Assembly: GCF_009908315.1 (NCBI RefSeq)
Contig: NZ_JAAATW010000002.1
Span: 682,001 to 746,000, forward strand
Direction: 5' to 3'
Length of the DNA stretch: 64,000 bases
From: Paragemmobacter ruber
Lineage (GTDB): Bacteria > Pseudomonadota > Alphaproteobacteria > Rhodobacterales > Rhodobacteraceae
The notes beneath the pieces were generated by a model, which made no database searches, had not been told where the DNA came from, and saw only the letters and a list, made by a program, of their open reading frames with translations. Positions 45,278-54,039 of this stretch are shown piece by piece. The first letter of the stretch is position 1. Every line of letters starts with the position of its first letter. The position numbers and the translations under genes are program-made.

Positions 45278-46150
45278 ATGTCCACACATTCCAGCCGTCT
45301 CGCCGCGCGCATCATGGTGGCCCCTTCGGTCGTCCTGCTGTTCATCTGGATGGCCGTGCCGCTGGCCATGACGCTGTACTACTCCTTCCGCCTCTACCGC
45401 CTGTTGTCGCCGGACCGGACCGGCTGGGTGGGGTTCAACAATTATCTGTGGTTCTTCAACTCGCCCGAATTCTGGCTGGCACTGTGGAACACGCTGGCGC
45501 TCGTCGGGGGCGTGCTGGTCGTGACGGTCGTCCTTGGCATCCTGATCGCGCTTCTGATCGACCAGCCGGTGAAAGGGCAGGGGCTGCTGCGCATCCTCGT
45601 GATCGCGCCCTTTTTCGTGATGCCGCCTGTCGCCGCCTCGATCTGGGAAAACCTGTTCATGCACCCCCAGAACGGGCTTTTCGCGGCGCTGGCACGCGGC
45701 TTCGGCGCGCAACCCATTCTTTTCCTTGAAAATCACCCCATGCTGTCGGTCATCGGCATCGTGTCCTGGGAATGGCTGCCCTTCGCCACGCTGATCCTGC
45801 TCACCTCGCTGCAATCGCTGTCCTCAGAACAGCTTGAGGCGGCCGAGATGGACGGCGCCTCCGCCTTCAACCGCCTGCGCCATATCATCCTGCCGCATAT
45901 GACCCGCGCCATCACCGTGGTCATCCTGATCCAGACCATCTTCCTCCTGGGCATCTTCGGCGAGATCTTCACCACCACCCAAGGCGGCCCCGGATCGGCC
46001 TCCACCACGCTGCCCTACATGATCTTCAAGCAGGCCATCGCCGCCAAGGATATCGGCCGCGCCGCTGCCGGGGGGATCATCGCCGTCATCCTCGCCAATA
46101 TCGTGGCCTATTTCCTGATGCGCGGCATTGGCCGCCATCTCGACGCATAA
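45278..46150 (+). CDS. smoF: Polyol ABC transporter permease
   Basis: A 290-residue MalF-type permease with six hydrophobic segments. The coupling loop is SEQLEAAEMDGASAFNRLRHIILPHM and TTTQGGPGSASTTLPYMIF is near the C-terminus. The ATG at 45278 is preferred; the frame upstream of it is a proline/arginine-rich shadow. It follows smoE after 171 bases containing hairpins. Confidence 0.88.
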   Translation: MSTHSSRLAARIMVAPSVVLLFIWMAVPLAMTLYYSFRLYRLLSPDRTGWVGFNNYLWFFNSPEFWLALWNTLALVGGVLVVTVVLGILIALLIDQPVKGQGLLRILVIAPFFVMPPVAASIWENLFMHPQNGLFAALARGFGAQPILFLENHPMLSVIGIVSWEWLPFATLILLTSLQSLSSEQLEAAEMDGASAFNRLRHIILPHMTRAITVVILIQTIFLLGIFGEIFTTTQGGPGSASTTLPYMIFKQAIAAKDIGRAAAGGIIAVILANIVAYFLMRGIGRHLDA

Positions 46151-46159
46151 GGTATCCCC

Positions 46160-46990
46160 ATGGCCCGCGCCGTCTCTCCCCGCCGCCGCATGTTCACCAC
46201 CATCGCCGCATGGTCGGTCGCGCTGATCATCTTCTTCCCGGTCCTGTGGATGATCCTGACCAGCTTCAAGACCGAAGCCTCTGCCGTCGCCTCGCCGCCC
46301 GAACTGTTCAGCGCGGATTGGACGGTCGAGAACTATGTCGAGGTCTGGTCGCGCTCTGATTACCCGCGCTTTTTCTGGAATTCGGTCGTGATCTCGCTCG
46401 GCTCCACGCTTCTGGGTCTTGCCATCGCGATCCCCGCCGCCTGGGCCATGGCCTTTGTCCCCGGCAGGCGGACCAAGGACCTGCTCATGTGGATGCTGTC
46501 CACCAAGATGATGCCCGCCGTGGCGGTGATGATCCCGCTTTACCTTCTGTTCCTGCGGCTTGGCCTGATCGACACGCGCATCGGCCTTGTGCTGGCGCTG
46601 ATGCTGATGAACCTGCCGATCATCGTCTGGATGCTTTACACCTATTTCAAGGAAATCCCCGGCGAGATCCTAGAGGCCGCGCGCATGGACGGGGCCAGCC
46701 TGCCCAAGGAAATCCTTTACGTCCTCACCCCCATCGCGCTGCCCGGCATCGCCTCGACCCTGCTTCTGAACGTCATTCTGGCGTGGAACGAGGCGTTCTG
46801 GACCATCGTCCTGACCACGACCAAGGCCGCCCCCCTGTCGGCCTTCATCGCAAGCTTTTCTGCCCCGCAAGGGCTTTTCTACGCAAAACTCAGCGCCGCC
46901 AGCACCTTGGCCATCGCGCCGATCCTGATCCTTGGCTGGTTCAGCCAGAAACAACTCGTCCGTGGCCTGACCTTCGGCGCGGTGAAGTGA
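46160..46990 (+). CDS. smoG: Polyol ABC transporter permease
   Basis: A 276-residue MalG-type permease. The coupling loop is [30 protein letters not shown], the aromatic ILAWNEAFW segment follows, and the terminus is GLTFGAVK. It lies 9 bases after smoF and 7 before smoK. Confidence 0.89.
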   Translation: MARAVSPRRRMFTTIAAWSVALIIFFPVLWMILTSFKTEASAVASPPELFSADWTVENYVEVWSRSDYPRFFWNSVVISLGSTLLGLAIAIPAAWAMAFVPGRRTKDLLMWMLSTKMMPAVAVMIPLYLLFLRLGLIDTRIGLVLALMLMNLPIIVWMLYTYFKEIPGEILEAARMDGASLPKEILYVLTPIALPGIASTLLLNVILAWNEAFWTIVLTTTKAAPLSAFIASFSAPQGLFYAKLSAASTLAIAPILILGWFSQKQLVRGLTFGAVK

Positions 46991-46997
46991 GGTTCCC

Positions 46998-47996
46998 ATG
47001 GGCAAGATAACCCTGAAACACGTCAACAAATCCTTCGGCGATGTCGCTGTCATCCCCGATATCAACCTGTCCATCGAAGACGGGGAATTCGTGGTCTTTG
47101 TCGGCCCCTCGGGCTGTGGCAAGTCCACGCTCCTGCGCCTGATCGCGGGGCTGGAGGATGTGACCTCGGGCCAGATCGACATCGACGGCACAGATGCCAC
47201 CTATCTGCCGCCCGCCAAGCGCGGGCTGGCGATGGTGTTCCAAAGCTATGCGCTCTATCCCCATATGACCGTGCGCAAGAACATCGCCTTCCCGCTGAAA
47301 ATGGCGGGCCTGCCCGAGGACGAGCAGGAGAAGAAGGTCCAGAACGCCGCACGCATCCTGAACCTGACCAATTACCTCGACCGTCGCCCGGGTCAGTTGT
47401 CGGGCGGCCAGCGCCAGCGCGTGGCGATCGGCCGGGCCATCGTGCGCGAACCGGCGGCCTTCCTCTTTGATGAACCGCTCTCGAACCTCGACGCCGCGCT
47501 GCGCGTGACGATGCGGCAGGAAATCACCGAACTGCATCAGTCGCTGAAGACCACGATGATCTATGTAACCCATGATCAGGTCGAAGCCATGACCATGGCC
47601 GACAAGATCGTCGTGCTGAATGCGGGCAATATCGAACAGGTGGGCTCGCCGCTGGAGCTTTACCACCGTCCCGCGAACCTGTTTGTTGCAGGCTTCATCG
47701 GCAGCCCGAAGATGAACCTGATCGCAGGCGCGGCGGCGCAGGCGCAGGGGGCCACCACGATCGGGGTGCGGCCGGAACACCTTGATATCACCGATAGCGG
47801 GCCATGGCGGGGTGTGGTCGGGCTGACCGAACATCTGGGATCGGATACCTTCCTCAAGGTCACGCTCGACAGTGGCGAGGCACTGACGGTGCGCGCGGGC
47901 GGCGAGGTGGCGCTGCGCCATGGCGACCGCATCGCGCTTGCCCCGCAGGCGGGCAAGATCCACCGCTTCGACGCCGACGGAAAGGCAATGGCATGA
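46998..47996 (+). CDS. smoK: Polyol ABC transporter ATPase
   Basis: A 332-residue MalK-type ATPase. Walker [10 protein letters not shown] is at about residues 36-44, the signature is [16 protein letters not shown], Walker B is [16 protein letters not shown] and the H-loop is [11 protein letters not shown]; a C-terminal TOBE-like domain includes [11 protein letters not shown]. It overlaps smoS by 4 bases (ATGA). Confidence 0.9.
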   Translation: MGKITLKHVNKSFGDVAVIPDINLSIEDGEFVVFVGPSGCGKSTLLRLIAGLEDVTSGQIDIDGTDATYLPPAKRGLAMVFQSYALYPHMTVRKNIAFPLKMAGLPEDEQEKKVQNAARILNLTNYLDRRPGQLSGGQRQRVAIGRAIVREPAAFLFDEPLSNLDAALRVTMRQEITELHQSLKTTMIYVTHDQVEAMTMADKIVVLNAGNIEQVGSPLELYHRPANLFVAGFIGSPKMNLIAGAAAQAQGATTIGVRPEHLDITDSGPWRGVVGLTEHLGSDTFLKVTLDSGEALTVRAGGEVALRHGDRIALAPQAGKIHRFDADGKAMA

Positions 47997-48763
47997 GATT
48001 GCAGGGAAAAACCGCGCTCATCACCGGTGCCGCCCGCGGCATCGGGCTTGCGTTTGCGCGCGCCTATATCGCCGAAGGCGCGCGCGTCGCGCTGGCCGAT
48101 ATCAATGATAGCGCCGTGTCGCAGGCTGCAGCCAGCCTTGGCCCGCAGGCCGTTGCGGTGCAGATGGATGTCACGCAGCAGGATAGCATTGATAGCGGCT
48201 TTGCTGCGGCCATCACGCAGCTTGGCCATATCGACATCCTGATCAACAACGCCGCCCTCTTTTCCGCCGCCCCCATCGCCGAGATCGCGCGCAGCGATTT
48301 TGACCGGCTTTTCGCGGTGAATGTCGCAGGCACCCTGTTCTGCCTGCAGGCCGCCGCGCGCCACATGATCGCGCGGGGGCAGGGCGGCACGATCATCAAC
48401 ATGGCCAGTCAGGCCGGGCGGCGTGGCGAAGGTCTCGTGGCCGTCTATTGCGCCACCAAGGCCGCCGTCATCAGCCTGACGCAATCGGCGGGGCTGAACC
48501 TCATCGCCCATGGCATCAACATCAACGCCATCGCGCCGGGCGTGGTGGATGGCGAACATTGGGACGGGGTGGATGCCTTCTTCGCCAGATACGAAGGCAA
48601 GGCCCCCGGCCAGAAGAAGCGCGAGGTGGGCGCCGCCGTCCCCTTTGGCCGCATGGGCACCGCCGCCGACCTGACGGGGATGGCCATCTTCCTCGCCACG
48701 CCTGAAGCCCGCTACATCGTCGCCCAGTGCTTCGGCGTCGATGGCGGCAACTGGATGGCCTGA
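47993..48763 (+). CDS. smoS: Sorbitol (L-iditol) 2-dehydrogenase, SDR family
   Basis: A 256-residue short-chain dehydrogenase, the same length as R. sphaeroides sorbitol dehydrogenase. NAD-binding TGAARGIG (residues 11-18), Asp in LADIND, NNAA, the catalytic Ser in NMASQAG and YCATK are present. It oxidises sorbitol to fructose (also galactitol and related polyols in the known enzyme). It is translationally coupled to smoK. Confidence 0.9.
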   Translation: MRLQGKTALITGAARGIGLAFARAYIAEGARVALADINDSAVSQAAASLGPQAVAVQMDVTQQDSIDSGFAAAITQLGHIDILINNAALFSAAPIAEIARSDFDRLFAVNVAGTLFCLQAAARHMIARGQGGTIINMASQAGRRGEGLVAVYCATKAAVISLTQSAGLNLIAHGININAIAPGVVDGEHWDGVDAFFARYEGKAPGQKKREVGAAVPFGRMGTAADLTGMAIFLATPEARYIVAQCFGVDGGNWMA

Positions 48764-48854
48764 CCATGCCCGAGCGATCCCTGCATCAAACACGCCTTAA
48801 CCCTGTGGCCGCAGCCTGGCCCCACGGGTTCGCCCTTACTGTCCGAGGCCCCGC

Positions 48855-50291
48855 ATGACCGCCTTCACGCTACCCGCCTATGACCGCCGCCGCCTGACCC
48901 CCGGCATCGTGCATATCGGCCTTGGCAATTTCCACCGCGCCCATATGGCCGTCTATCTGGACGATCTGTTCGCGCGGGGCGAAGGCATGGACTGGGCCAT
49001 CATCGGCGCGGGCGTGCGCCCACAGGATGCGGCCATGCGCGATGCGCTTCTGGCGCAGGATTGCCTGTCCACCGTGATCGAACTGGATCCGGCCGGAAAG
49101 AGCGCGCGCCGGATCGGGGCTATGATCGACTTCCTGCCCGTCGCCCCCGACAACGCCCCCCTCATCGCGGCCATGTCGCGGCCCGAGATCCGTATCGTGT
49201 CGCTGACCGTGACGGAAGGGGGATATTTCGTCGATCCCGCCACCGGGCAGTTCGATCCGACCCATCCCGACATCGTCGCAGATGCCCGCCGCCCCGATCA
49301 CCCGACCACGGCCTTCGGCGCGATCCTTGCGGCCCTGCGCGCCCGTCGTGCGGGCGGTCTGCCTGCGTTCACCGTCATGTCCTGCGACAACCTGCCGGGC
49401 AACGGCGCGGTGACCCGCGCCGCCGTGGCGGGCCTTGCGCGCCTGTCCGATCCTGCACTGGCCGACTGGGTGGAGGCGACCGTCGCCTTCCCCAACGGCA
49501 TGGTGGACCGCATCACCCCTGCCACCGGCCCGCGCGAACGCAGCCTCGCGGCCAGTTTCGGCCTTGCTGATGACCCGGTCCCCGTCACCTGCGAACCCTT
49601 CCGCCAATGGGTGCTGGAGGATCACTTCCCCGCAGGGCGCCCGCCGCTGGAAAAGGTGGGTGTCACCTTCACCCCGCATGTCCACGCCTTTGAGGCGATG
49701 AAGATCCGCATCCTGAACGGCGGCCATGCCATCATCGCCTATCCCGGCGGATTGATGGATATCGAATATGTGCATGAGGCGATGGCAGAACCGCTGATCG
49801 CGGGCTTCCTCGACAAGGTGGAACGGGAAGAAATCATCCCCATCGTCCCGCCCGTGCCGGATACCGATCTGCACGCCTATTTCGACCTGATCCGCGACCG
49901 TTTCGCCAACCCAGAGGTGGCCGATACCGAACGCCGCCTCTGCCTCGACGGCTCCAACCGGCAGCCGAAATTCATCATCCCCTCCATTGCCGACAATCTG
50001 GCGCGGGGCCATCTGCCGCGCGGGCTGATCTTGGAGAGCGCGCTGTGGTGCCGCTACTGCATGGGCGTGTCCGATGCCGGGGTGACGATCGCGCCAAACG
50101 ATCCGAACTGGGACAGGCTGCAGGCCACGGCCCGCGCCGCCGCTGCCGATCCGGCGGTCTGGCTGGGCATGGCCGATATCTACGGCCCCTTGGGCCGCGA
50201 TCCGCAGGTTATCGCCTGTTTCGCAGGCTTTCTTAACGATCTGGGCGCGCGCGGCACCCGGGCCGTGCTGACCGATTTCCTGCGGGGCTGA
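48855..50291 (+). CDS. mtlK: Mannitol 2-dehydrogenase
   Basis: A 478-residue polyol-specific long-chain dehydrogenase that oxidises mannitol to fructose and arabitol to xylulose. IVHIGLGNFHRAHMAVYLDDL is the N-terminal NAD-binding motif; the catalytic region includes KIRILNGGHAIIAYPGGL (Lys, Asn and His of the family). It is the last gene of the polyol operon; the xylulokinase gene known downstream in R. sphaeroides is absent, and urease genes follow. Confidence 0.92.
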   Translation: MTAFTLPAYDRRRLTPGIVHIGLGNFHRAHMAVYLDDLFARGEGMDWAIIGAGVRPQDAAMRDALLAQDCLSTVIELDPAGKSARRIGAMIDFLPVAPDNAPLIAAMSRPEIRIVSLTVTEGGYFVDPATGQFDPTHPDIVADARRPDHPTTAFGAILAALRARRAGGLPAFTVMSCDNLPGNGAVTRAAVAGLARLSDPALADWVEATVAFPNGMVDRITPATGPRERSLAASFGLADDPVPVTCEPFRQWVLEDHFPAGRPPLEKVGVTFTPHVHAFEAMKIRILNGGHAIIAYPGGLMDIEYVHEAMAEPLIAGFLDKVEREEIIPIVPPVPDTDLHAYFDLIRDRFANPEVADTERRLCLDGSNRQPKFIIPSIADNLARGHLPRGLILESALWCRYCMGVSDAGVTIAPNDPNWDRLQATARAAAADPAVWLGMADIYGPLGRDPQVIACFAGFLNDLGARGTRAVLTDFLRG

Positions 50292-50295
50292 GGGG

Positions 50296-50314
50296 CGCAC
50301 CCCAACGGGGTGCG
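50296..50314 (+). terminator. Hairpin after mtlK
   Basis: CGCACCCC-AAC-GGGGTGCG, a perfect 8-bp stem starting 5 bases after the stop. There is no T-tract. It separates the polyol and urease operons. Confidence 0.55.
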
Positions 50315-50346
50315 ACTTGGCGATGTGATGGTATTCTGGGCTATTT

Positions 50347-50367
50347 GCCTAAAAATTAGGCTATTAT
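50347..50367 (+). promoter_or_regulatory. Palindrome and -10 element upstream of ureD
   Basis: GCCTAA-AAA-TTAGGC (50347-50361) is directly followed by TATTAT (50362-50367), a good -10 hexamer. No clear -35 is seen, so an activator or a repressor bound at the palindrome is likely. It lies in a locally AT-rich strip about 90 bases before ureD. Confidence 0.5.
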
Positions 50368-50457
50368 CCTGCGATCATGGCGGGCGTGTCGCCATGCTGC
50401 AGCGCCCCGATTGCCGCCACCGCGCCCCCGCGCCTTGGATGGGCGCGAGGAGCGCGC

Positions 50458-51291
50458 ATGACAGACCAGACCCCCCTGCCACGACACCAGCGCAGCCGCG
50501 GCGATGCCGCGGTCCGTCTGCGCAATGACGCAGGGGTGCCAAGGCTCGCTGACCTGCGGCAGGCGGGATCGGCCAAGGCTATTCTGCCGCGCGTCGGCGC
50601 GCTGCCCGAGATCGTCTTTCTCAACACCTCGGGCGGGCTTACGGGCGGGGATCGGCTGTCCTACGCGGTCACGCTCGATGCGTGCCTGCGCGCCACGGCC
50701 ACCACCCAGACCGCCGAACGCGCCTATCGGGCCGGCGCCGGCATCGCGCGGGTAGATGTTGCGCTGCAGGTGGGGGCAGGGGGCTGGCTCGACTGGCTGC
50801 CGCAGGAGACGATCCTGTTCGAAGACGCCGCCGTTGAACGCGCGACGCGCATCGACCTCGGCCCCGATGCGGGCTGCCTTGCGCTGGAAACCGTGGTGCT
50901 GGGCCGGGCCGCGATGGGCGAGACGGTGACGCGCCTGCGCTTTCGCGACCGGCGGGAAATCTGGCGCGGTGACCGGCCGCTGCATGTGGAACCCCTGCAT
51001 CTGGACGCGGCCGCGCTGGCGGCCGGGGTGGCCGTTCTTGGGGGCGCACGGGCCTTCGCCAGCCTCGTGATGGTGGCCCCGGGTGTGGAAGATGCGCTGC
51101 CCGCGCTGCGCCCGGTGCTGGATGAACCCGGGGTCAGCGCCGCCGCCTCGGCCTTTGACGGGCGGCTTACGCTGCGGGCGCTGGCACAGGATGGCTGGCC
51201 TCTGCGCCGCCAGATCGCGCGTGCCCTATTCATCTTGCGGCGCGGCGCCGTCCTGCCCCGCGTCTGGCAATATCAGGAGAAGACAGGATGA
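50458..51291 (+). CDS. ureD: Urease accessory protein UreD
   Basis: A 277-residue UreD/UreH protein, part of the UreDFG nickel-insertion complex. [28 protein letters not shown] and [13 protein letters not shown] are family-diagnostic. The ATG at 50458 follows CGAGGAGCGCGC. It overlaps ureA by 4 bases. Confidence 0.93.
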   Translation: MTDQTPLPRHQRSRGDAAVRLRNDAGVPRLADLRQAGSAKAILPRVGALPEIVFLNTSGGLTGGDRLSYAVTLDACLRATATTQTAERAYRAGAGIARVDVALQVGAGGWLDWLPQETILFEDAAVERATRIDLGPDAGCLALETVVLGRAAMGETVTRLRFRDRREIWRGDRPLHVEPLHLDAAALAAGVAVLGGARAFASLVMVAPGVEDALPALRPVLDEPGVSAAASAFDGRLTLRALAQDGWPLRRQIARALFILRRGAVLPRVWQYQEKTG

Positions 51292-51590
51292 ACCTGACCC
51301 CCCGCGAAAAGGACAAGCTGCTGGTCAGCCTTGCCGCCATGGTGGCGCGCGGCCGCCTCGCGCGAGGTGTGAAGCTGAACCACCCCGAGGCCATCGCCCT
51401 CATCACCGATTTCGTCGTGGAAGGCGCGCGCGACGGCCGCTCCGTCGCCGATCTGATGGAGGCGGGCGCACATGTCATCACCCGTGACCAGTGCATGGAA
51501 GGCATCCCCGAGATGATCCATTCCGTGCAGGTCGAGGCGACCTTTCCCGACGGCACGAAGCTTGTCACCGTCCACCATCCCATCCGCTGA
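51288..51590 (+). CDS. ureA: Urease gamma subunit
   Basis: A 100-residue Ure[24 protein letters not shown]-like start, [22 protein letters not shown], ending [11 protein letters not shown]. It forms the urease trimer with UreB and UreC. It is coupled to ureD by ATGA and has the typical length. Confidence 0.95.
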   Translation: MNLTPREKDKLLVSLAAMVARGRLARGVKLNHPEAIALITDFVVEGARDGRSVADLMEAGAHVITRDQCMEGIPEMIHSVQVEATFPDGTKLVTVHHPIR

Positions 51591-51600
51591 GAGGGCCATC

Positions 51601-52179
51601 ATGCGATCCACACCTTTGCTTTCCGCCCTTGCCGCACTGGCTATCGCCGCCCCGTCCGCCCTGTTCGCGCATGAGGGGGGCCATGCCTCTGGCTTTGCGG
51701 CTGGTCTTGGCCACCCTGTTGGCGGGACCGATCATCTGCTGGCGATGGTGGCCGTCGGTCTTTGGGCGGCCATGCTGGGGGGGCGGGCGGTCTGGGCGCT
51801 GCCTTTGGCCTTTGTGGGTGCGATGCTGGCGGGCGGGGCGGCGGGCTTTGCCGGCCTGCCCCTGCCGGGGGTGGAGCCGATGATCATGGCCTCGGTCGTG
51901 CTTCTTGGCGTGGCAGCGGCGCTGCTGCTGCGGGTGCCTGTGGCCGTGGCGGCGGCCGGGGTGGCGGCGTTTGGCCTGTTCCACGGCCATGCGCACGGGG
52001 CCGAGGCGGGGCAAAGCGGCTTTGCCGCCTATGCCGCAGGGTTCGCGCTGGCGACGCTGGGGCTGCATCTGGCAGGGCTTGCCCTCGGCTGGGCGCTGCA
52101 GGCGCCCGCCGCGCGCCGGGTGGTGCGGGTGATCGGCGCGGGCGTGGCGCTGGCCGGTCTGTCGCTGGTCTTTGGCTGA
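51601..52179 (+). CDS. ureJ: HupE/UreJ nickel transporter-like membrane protein
   Basis: A 192-residue integral membrane protein with a signal-like first segment and about six hydrophobic helices. FAHEGGHASGFAAGLGHPVGGTDHLLAMV is the HupE/UreJ metal motif, and FGLFHGHAHGAE is a second His-rich motif. It probably supplies nickel for urease. It lies between ureA and ureB, as in other rhodobacterial urease operons. The ATG at 51601 is chosen over the frame start at 51562. Confidence 0.88.
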   Translation: MRSTPLLSALAALAIAAPSALFAHEGGHASGFAAGLGHPVGGTDHLLAMVAVGLWAAMLGGRAVWALPLAFVGAMLAGGAAGFAGLPLPGVEPMIMASVVLLGVAAALLLRVPVAVAAAGVAAFGLFHGHAHGAEAGQSGFAAYAAGFALATLGLHLAGLALGWALQAPAARRVVRVIGAGVALAGLSLVFG

Positions 52180-52191
52180 AGGAGGCGGATG

Positions 52192-52497
52192 ATGATCCCC
52201 GGACAGATCTTTCCCGCCGAAGGCGACATCCTTCTGAACGCCGATGCCGAAGCCGTGGTCCTGATGGTGGCCAATACCGGCGACCGCCCGATACAGGTGG
52301 GCAGCCACTACCACTTTGCCGAAACCAATCCCGGCCTGTCCTTCGATCGCGCCGCCGCCCATGGCCTGCGGCTGGACATTCCCGCCGGAACGGCAGTGCG
52401 TTTCGAGCCGGGGCAAAGCCGCGAGGTGCGGCTGGTGCCGCTTTCCGGCGCGCGGCGCGTCTATGGCTTCAACGCCCGGGTAATGGGGCCGCTCTAG
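52192..52497 (+). CDS. ureB: Urease beta subunit
   Basis: A 101-residue Ure[14 protein letters not shown] start, [22 protein letters not shown] and the [12 protein letters not shown] end. The ATG at 52192 lies 6 bases after GGAGG; an ATG just before it at 52189 is closer than ideal. Separate from ureA, as usual in proteobacteria. Confidence 0.94.
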   Translation: MIPGQIFPAEGDILLNADAEAVVLMVANTGDRPIQVGSHYHFAETNPGLSFDRAAAHGLRLDIPAGTAVRFEPGQSREVRLVPLSGARRVYGFNARVMGPL

Positions 52498-52610
52498 CTT
52501 TGCTTGACGCAGGGGCAGACGGGGTGAAAGGCTGATCCACGGGCCAAGGGACAGGGTCCGCAACACCGGCCAAAGCGGCACGGAACATCTCGGAAAATCA
52601 GGAGGATAGA

Positions 52611-53426
52611 ATGTGTGACACCTGCCTTATCGAGTCGGTCAAGCAATCCATGCTGTCGCGCCGGTCACTCTTTACCGGGGCGGCGGCCACCACGGCGGCG
52701 GCCCTCGCCTCTGGCCTGACAGCGGCGCGTCCGGCACTGGCGCAGGCGGCGGGGCGGGTGGTCGATCTGACCCACGCCTATGATGGCGCCTTCCCCACCT
52801 TCGACGGCAACCCCGGCATCCTTTATGAACCGGCCGTGAAATTCGCGGATTCCGGCTATCAGCTCTGGAAGCTCACGATCTTCGAACATACCGGCACGCA
52901 TATCGACGCGCCCTTGCACTTTACCGAAGATGGCACCTCGGTCGCCGATCTGGCGCCCGAGCGGCTGGTCTGCCCGCTCTGCATCATCGACATCAAGGCC
53001 AAGGCGGCCGAGGACCCGAACGCCATGGTCGAACCCGCCGATATCGAGGCCTATGTGTCGGCCAATGGCGCGATCCCTGCCGGGGCCTGCGTGGCCATGA
53101 ATTCGGGCTGGGCGGCCAAGGTGGGCGATCCGTCCTATCGCAACGACGCCGAGGGCAAGTTCGCCTTCCCGGGCTTCTCCAAGGCGGCGACCGATATGCT
53201 GGCGGGGATGGATGCGGCCTGTATCGGGGTGGATACCCTGTCGCTCGATCCCGGGAATTCGGCCGATTTCGCCGTGCATTTCAGCTGGCTGCCCGGCGGG
53301 CGCTTCGGGATCGAAAACCTTGCCGGGCTGGATGGCCTGCCTGCCAGCGGGGCCACCGTCTTCATCGGCGCGCCCAAGCACAAGACCGGCACGGGCGGCC
53401 CGGCGCGCGTGATGGCGGTCGTCTGA
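52611..53426 (+). CDS. Cyclase-family metal hydrolase, Tat-exported
   Basis: A 271-residue cyclase/kynurenine-formamidase-like hydrolase. HTGTHIDAPLHF (about residues 96-107) is the complete HxGTHxDxPxH metal motif. The N-terminus has a twin-arginine signal (LSRRSLFTGAAAT) followed by a hydrophobic stretch ending ALAQA, so it should be periplasmic. Relatives hydrolyse N-formyl or cyclic amide bonds (kynurenine formamidase, isatin hydrolase). It lies between ureB and ureC and may release a compound feeding urea or nitrogen use. The ATG follows AGGAGGATAGA. Confidence 0.8.
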   Translation: MCDTCLIESVKQSMLSRRSLFTGAAATTAAALASGLTAARPALAQAAGRVVDLTHAYDGAFPTFDGNPGILYEPAVKFADSGYQLWKLTIFEHTGTHIDAPLHFTEDGTSVADLAPERLVCPLCIIDIKAKAAEDPNAMVEPADIEAYVSANGAIPAGACVAMNSGWAAKVGDPSYRNDAEGKFAFPGFSKAATDMLAGMDAACIGVDTLSLDPGNSADFAVHFSWLPGGRFGIENLAGLDGLPASGATVFIGAPKHKTGTGGPARVMAVV

Positions 53427-53851
53427 TGGCCGTTGTGCCGATCCTTTCGGACAAGGCGGCGGGGGCTGATGCCCTCGCCGTGTTCGACGACATCCGCGCC
53501 AAGCGGAACACCGATTACGTCAACAACTTCTGGCGCGCGCTTGCCGCCGATCCCGCCCTCCTGCGCGCGACATGGGAACGGCTGCAGGTGGTGATGGGTC
53601 CGGGCCATCTCGATCCGCTGGTGAAGGAGATGATCTATATCGCCGTATCGGTCACCAATGGCTGCAGCTACTGCATCCATTCCCACACGGCGGCGGCGCG
53701 GGCCAAGGGGATGACCGATGCCCAGCAAGGCGAGTTGATGGCCGTGATCGCCATGGCCACCCAGACCAACGCGCTGGCTACCGCCCTGCAAGTGCCTGTG
53801 GATGACAGGTTCACCGTGACCGGGGAAGGACCGACCGATGACACCCCTTGA
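53426..53851 (+). CDS. Carboxymuconolactone decarboxylase/AhpD-like protein
   Basis: A 141-residue CMD-family protein. The AhpD-type motif E-x11-C-x2-C-x3-H is present in KEMIYIAVSVTNGCSYCIHSH (about residues 70-90). Likely a thiol-based alkylhydroperoxidase or oxidoreductase; role in the urease operon unknown. It shares one base with the stop of the cyclase-family gene (TGATG), so they are translated together. Confidence 0.82.
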   Translation: MAVVPILSDKAAGADALAVFDDIRAKRNTDYVNNFWRALAADPALLRATWERLQVVMGPGHLDPLVKEMIYIAVSVTNGCSYCIHSHTAAARAKGMTDAQQGELMAVIAMATQTNALATALQVPVDDRFTVTGEGPTDDTP

Positions 53852-54035
53852 CCTGCTTCGCTGGCAGATGGCCGCAACCTTGGGGATGATCGAGATGCAG
53901 CGCCAGATCGCCAGTTCTGTCTGGCAGATGGGGATGTGGTGGATGCCGCAAGCCGGCCAAGCAAACATTTGCGCGCCCGACGGCGCGCGGCGGTCCCACA
54001 GTCGCGGATCCGCAGCCCAACCCATGAAGGATTGA
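53838..54035 (+). CDS. Small hypothetical protein before ureC
   Basis: A 65-residue protein overlapping the AhpD-like gene by 14 bases and ending 4 bases before ureC. It is preceded by GGGGAAGGA. The N-terminal 35 residues ([20 protein letters not shown]..., WQMGMWWMP) are Met/Trp-rich and amphipathic; the rest looks disordered. No family recognised. It may be a membrane-associated small protein or serve translational coupling to ureC. Confidence 0.55.
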   Translation: MTPLDLLRWQMAATLGMIEMQRQIASSVWQMGMWWMPQAGQANICAPDGARRSHSRGSAAQPMKD

Positions 54036-54039
54036 CCCC

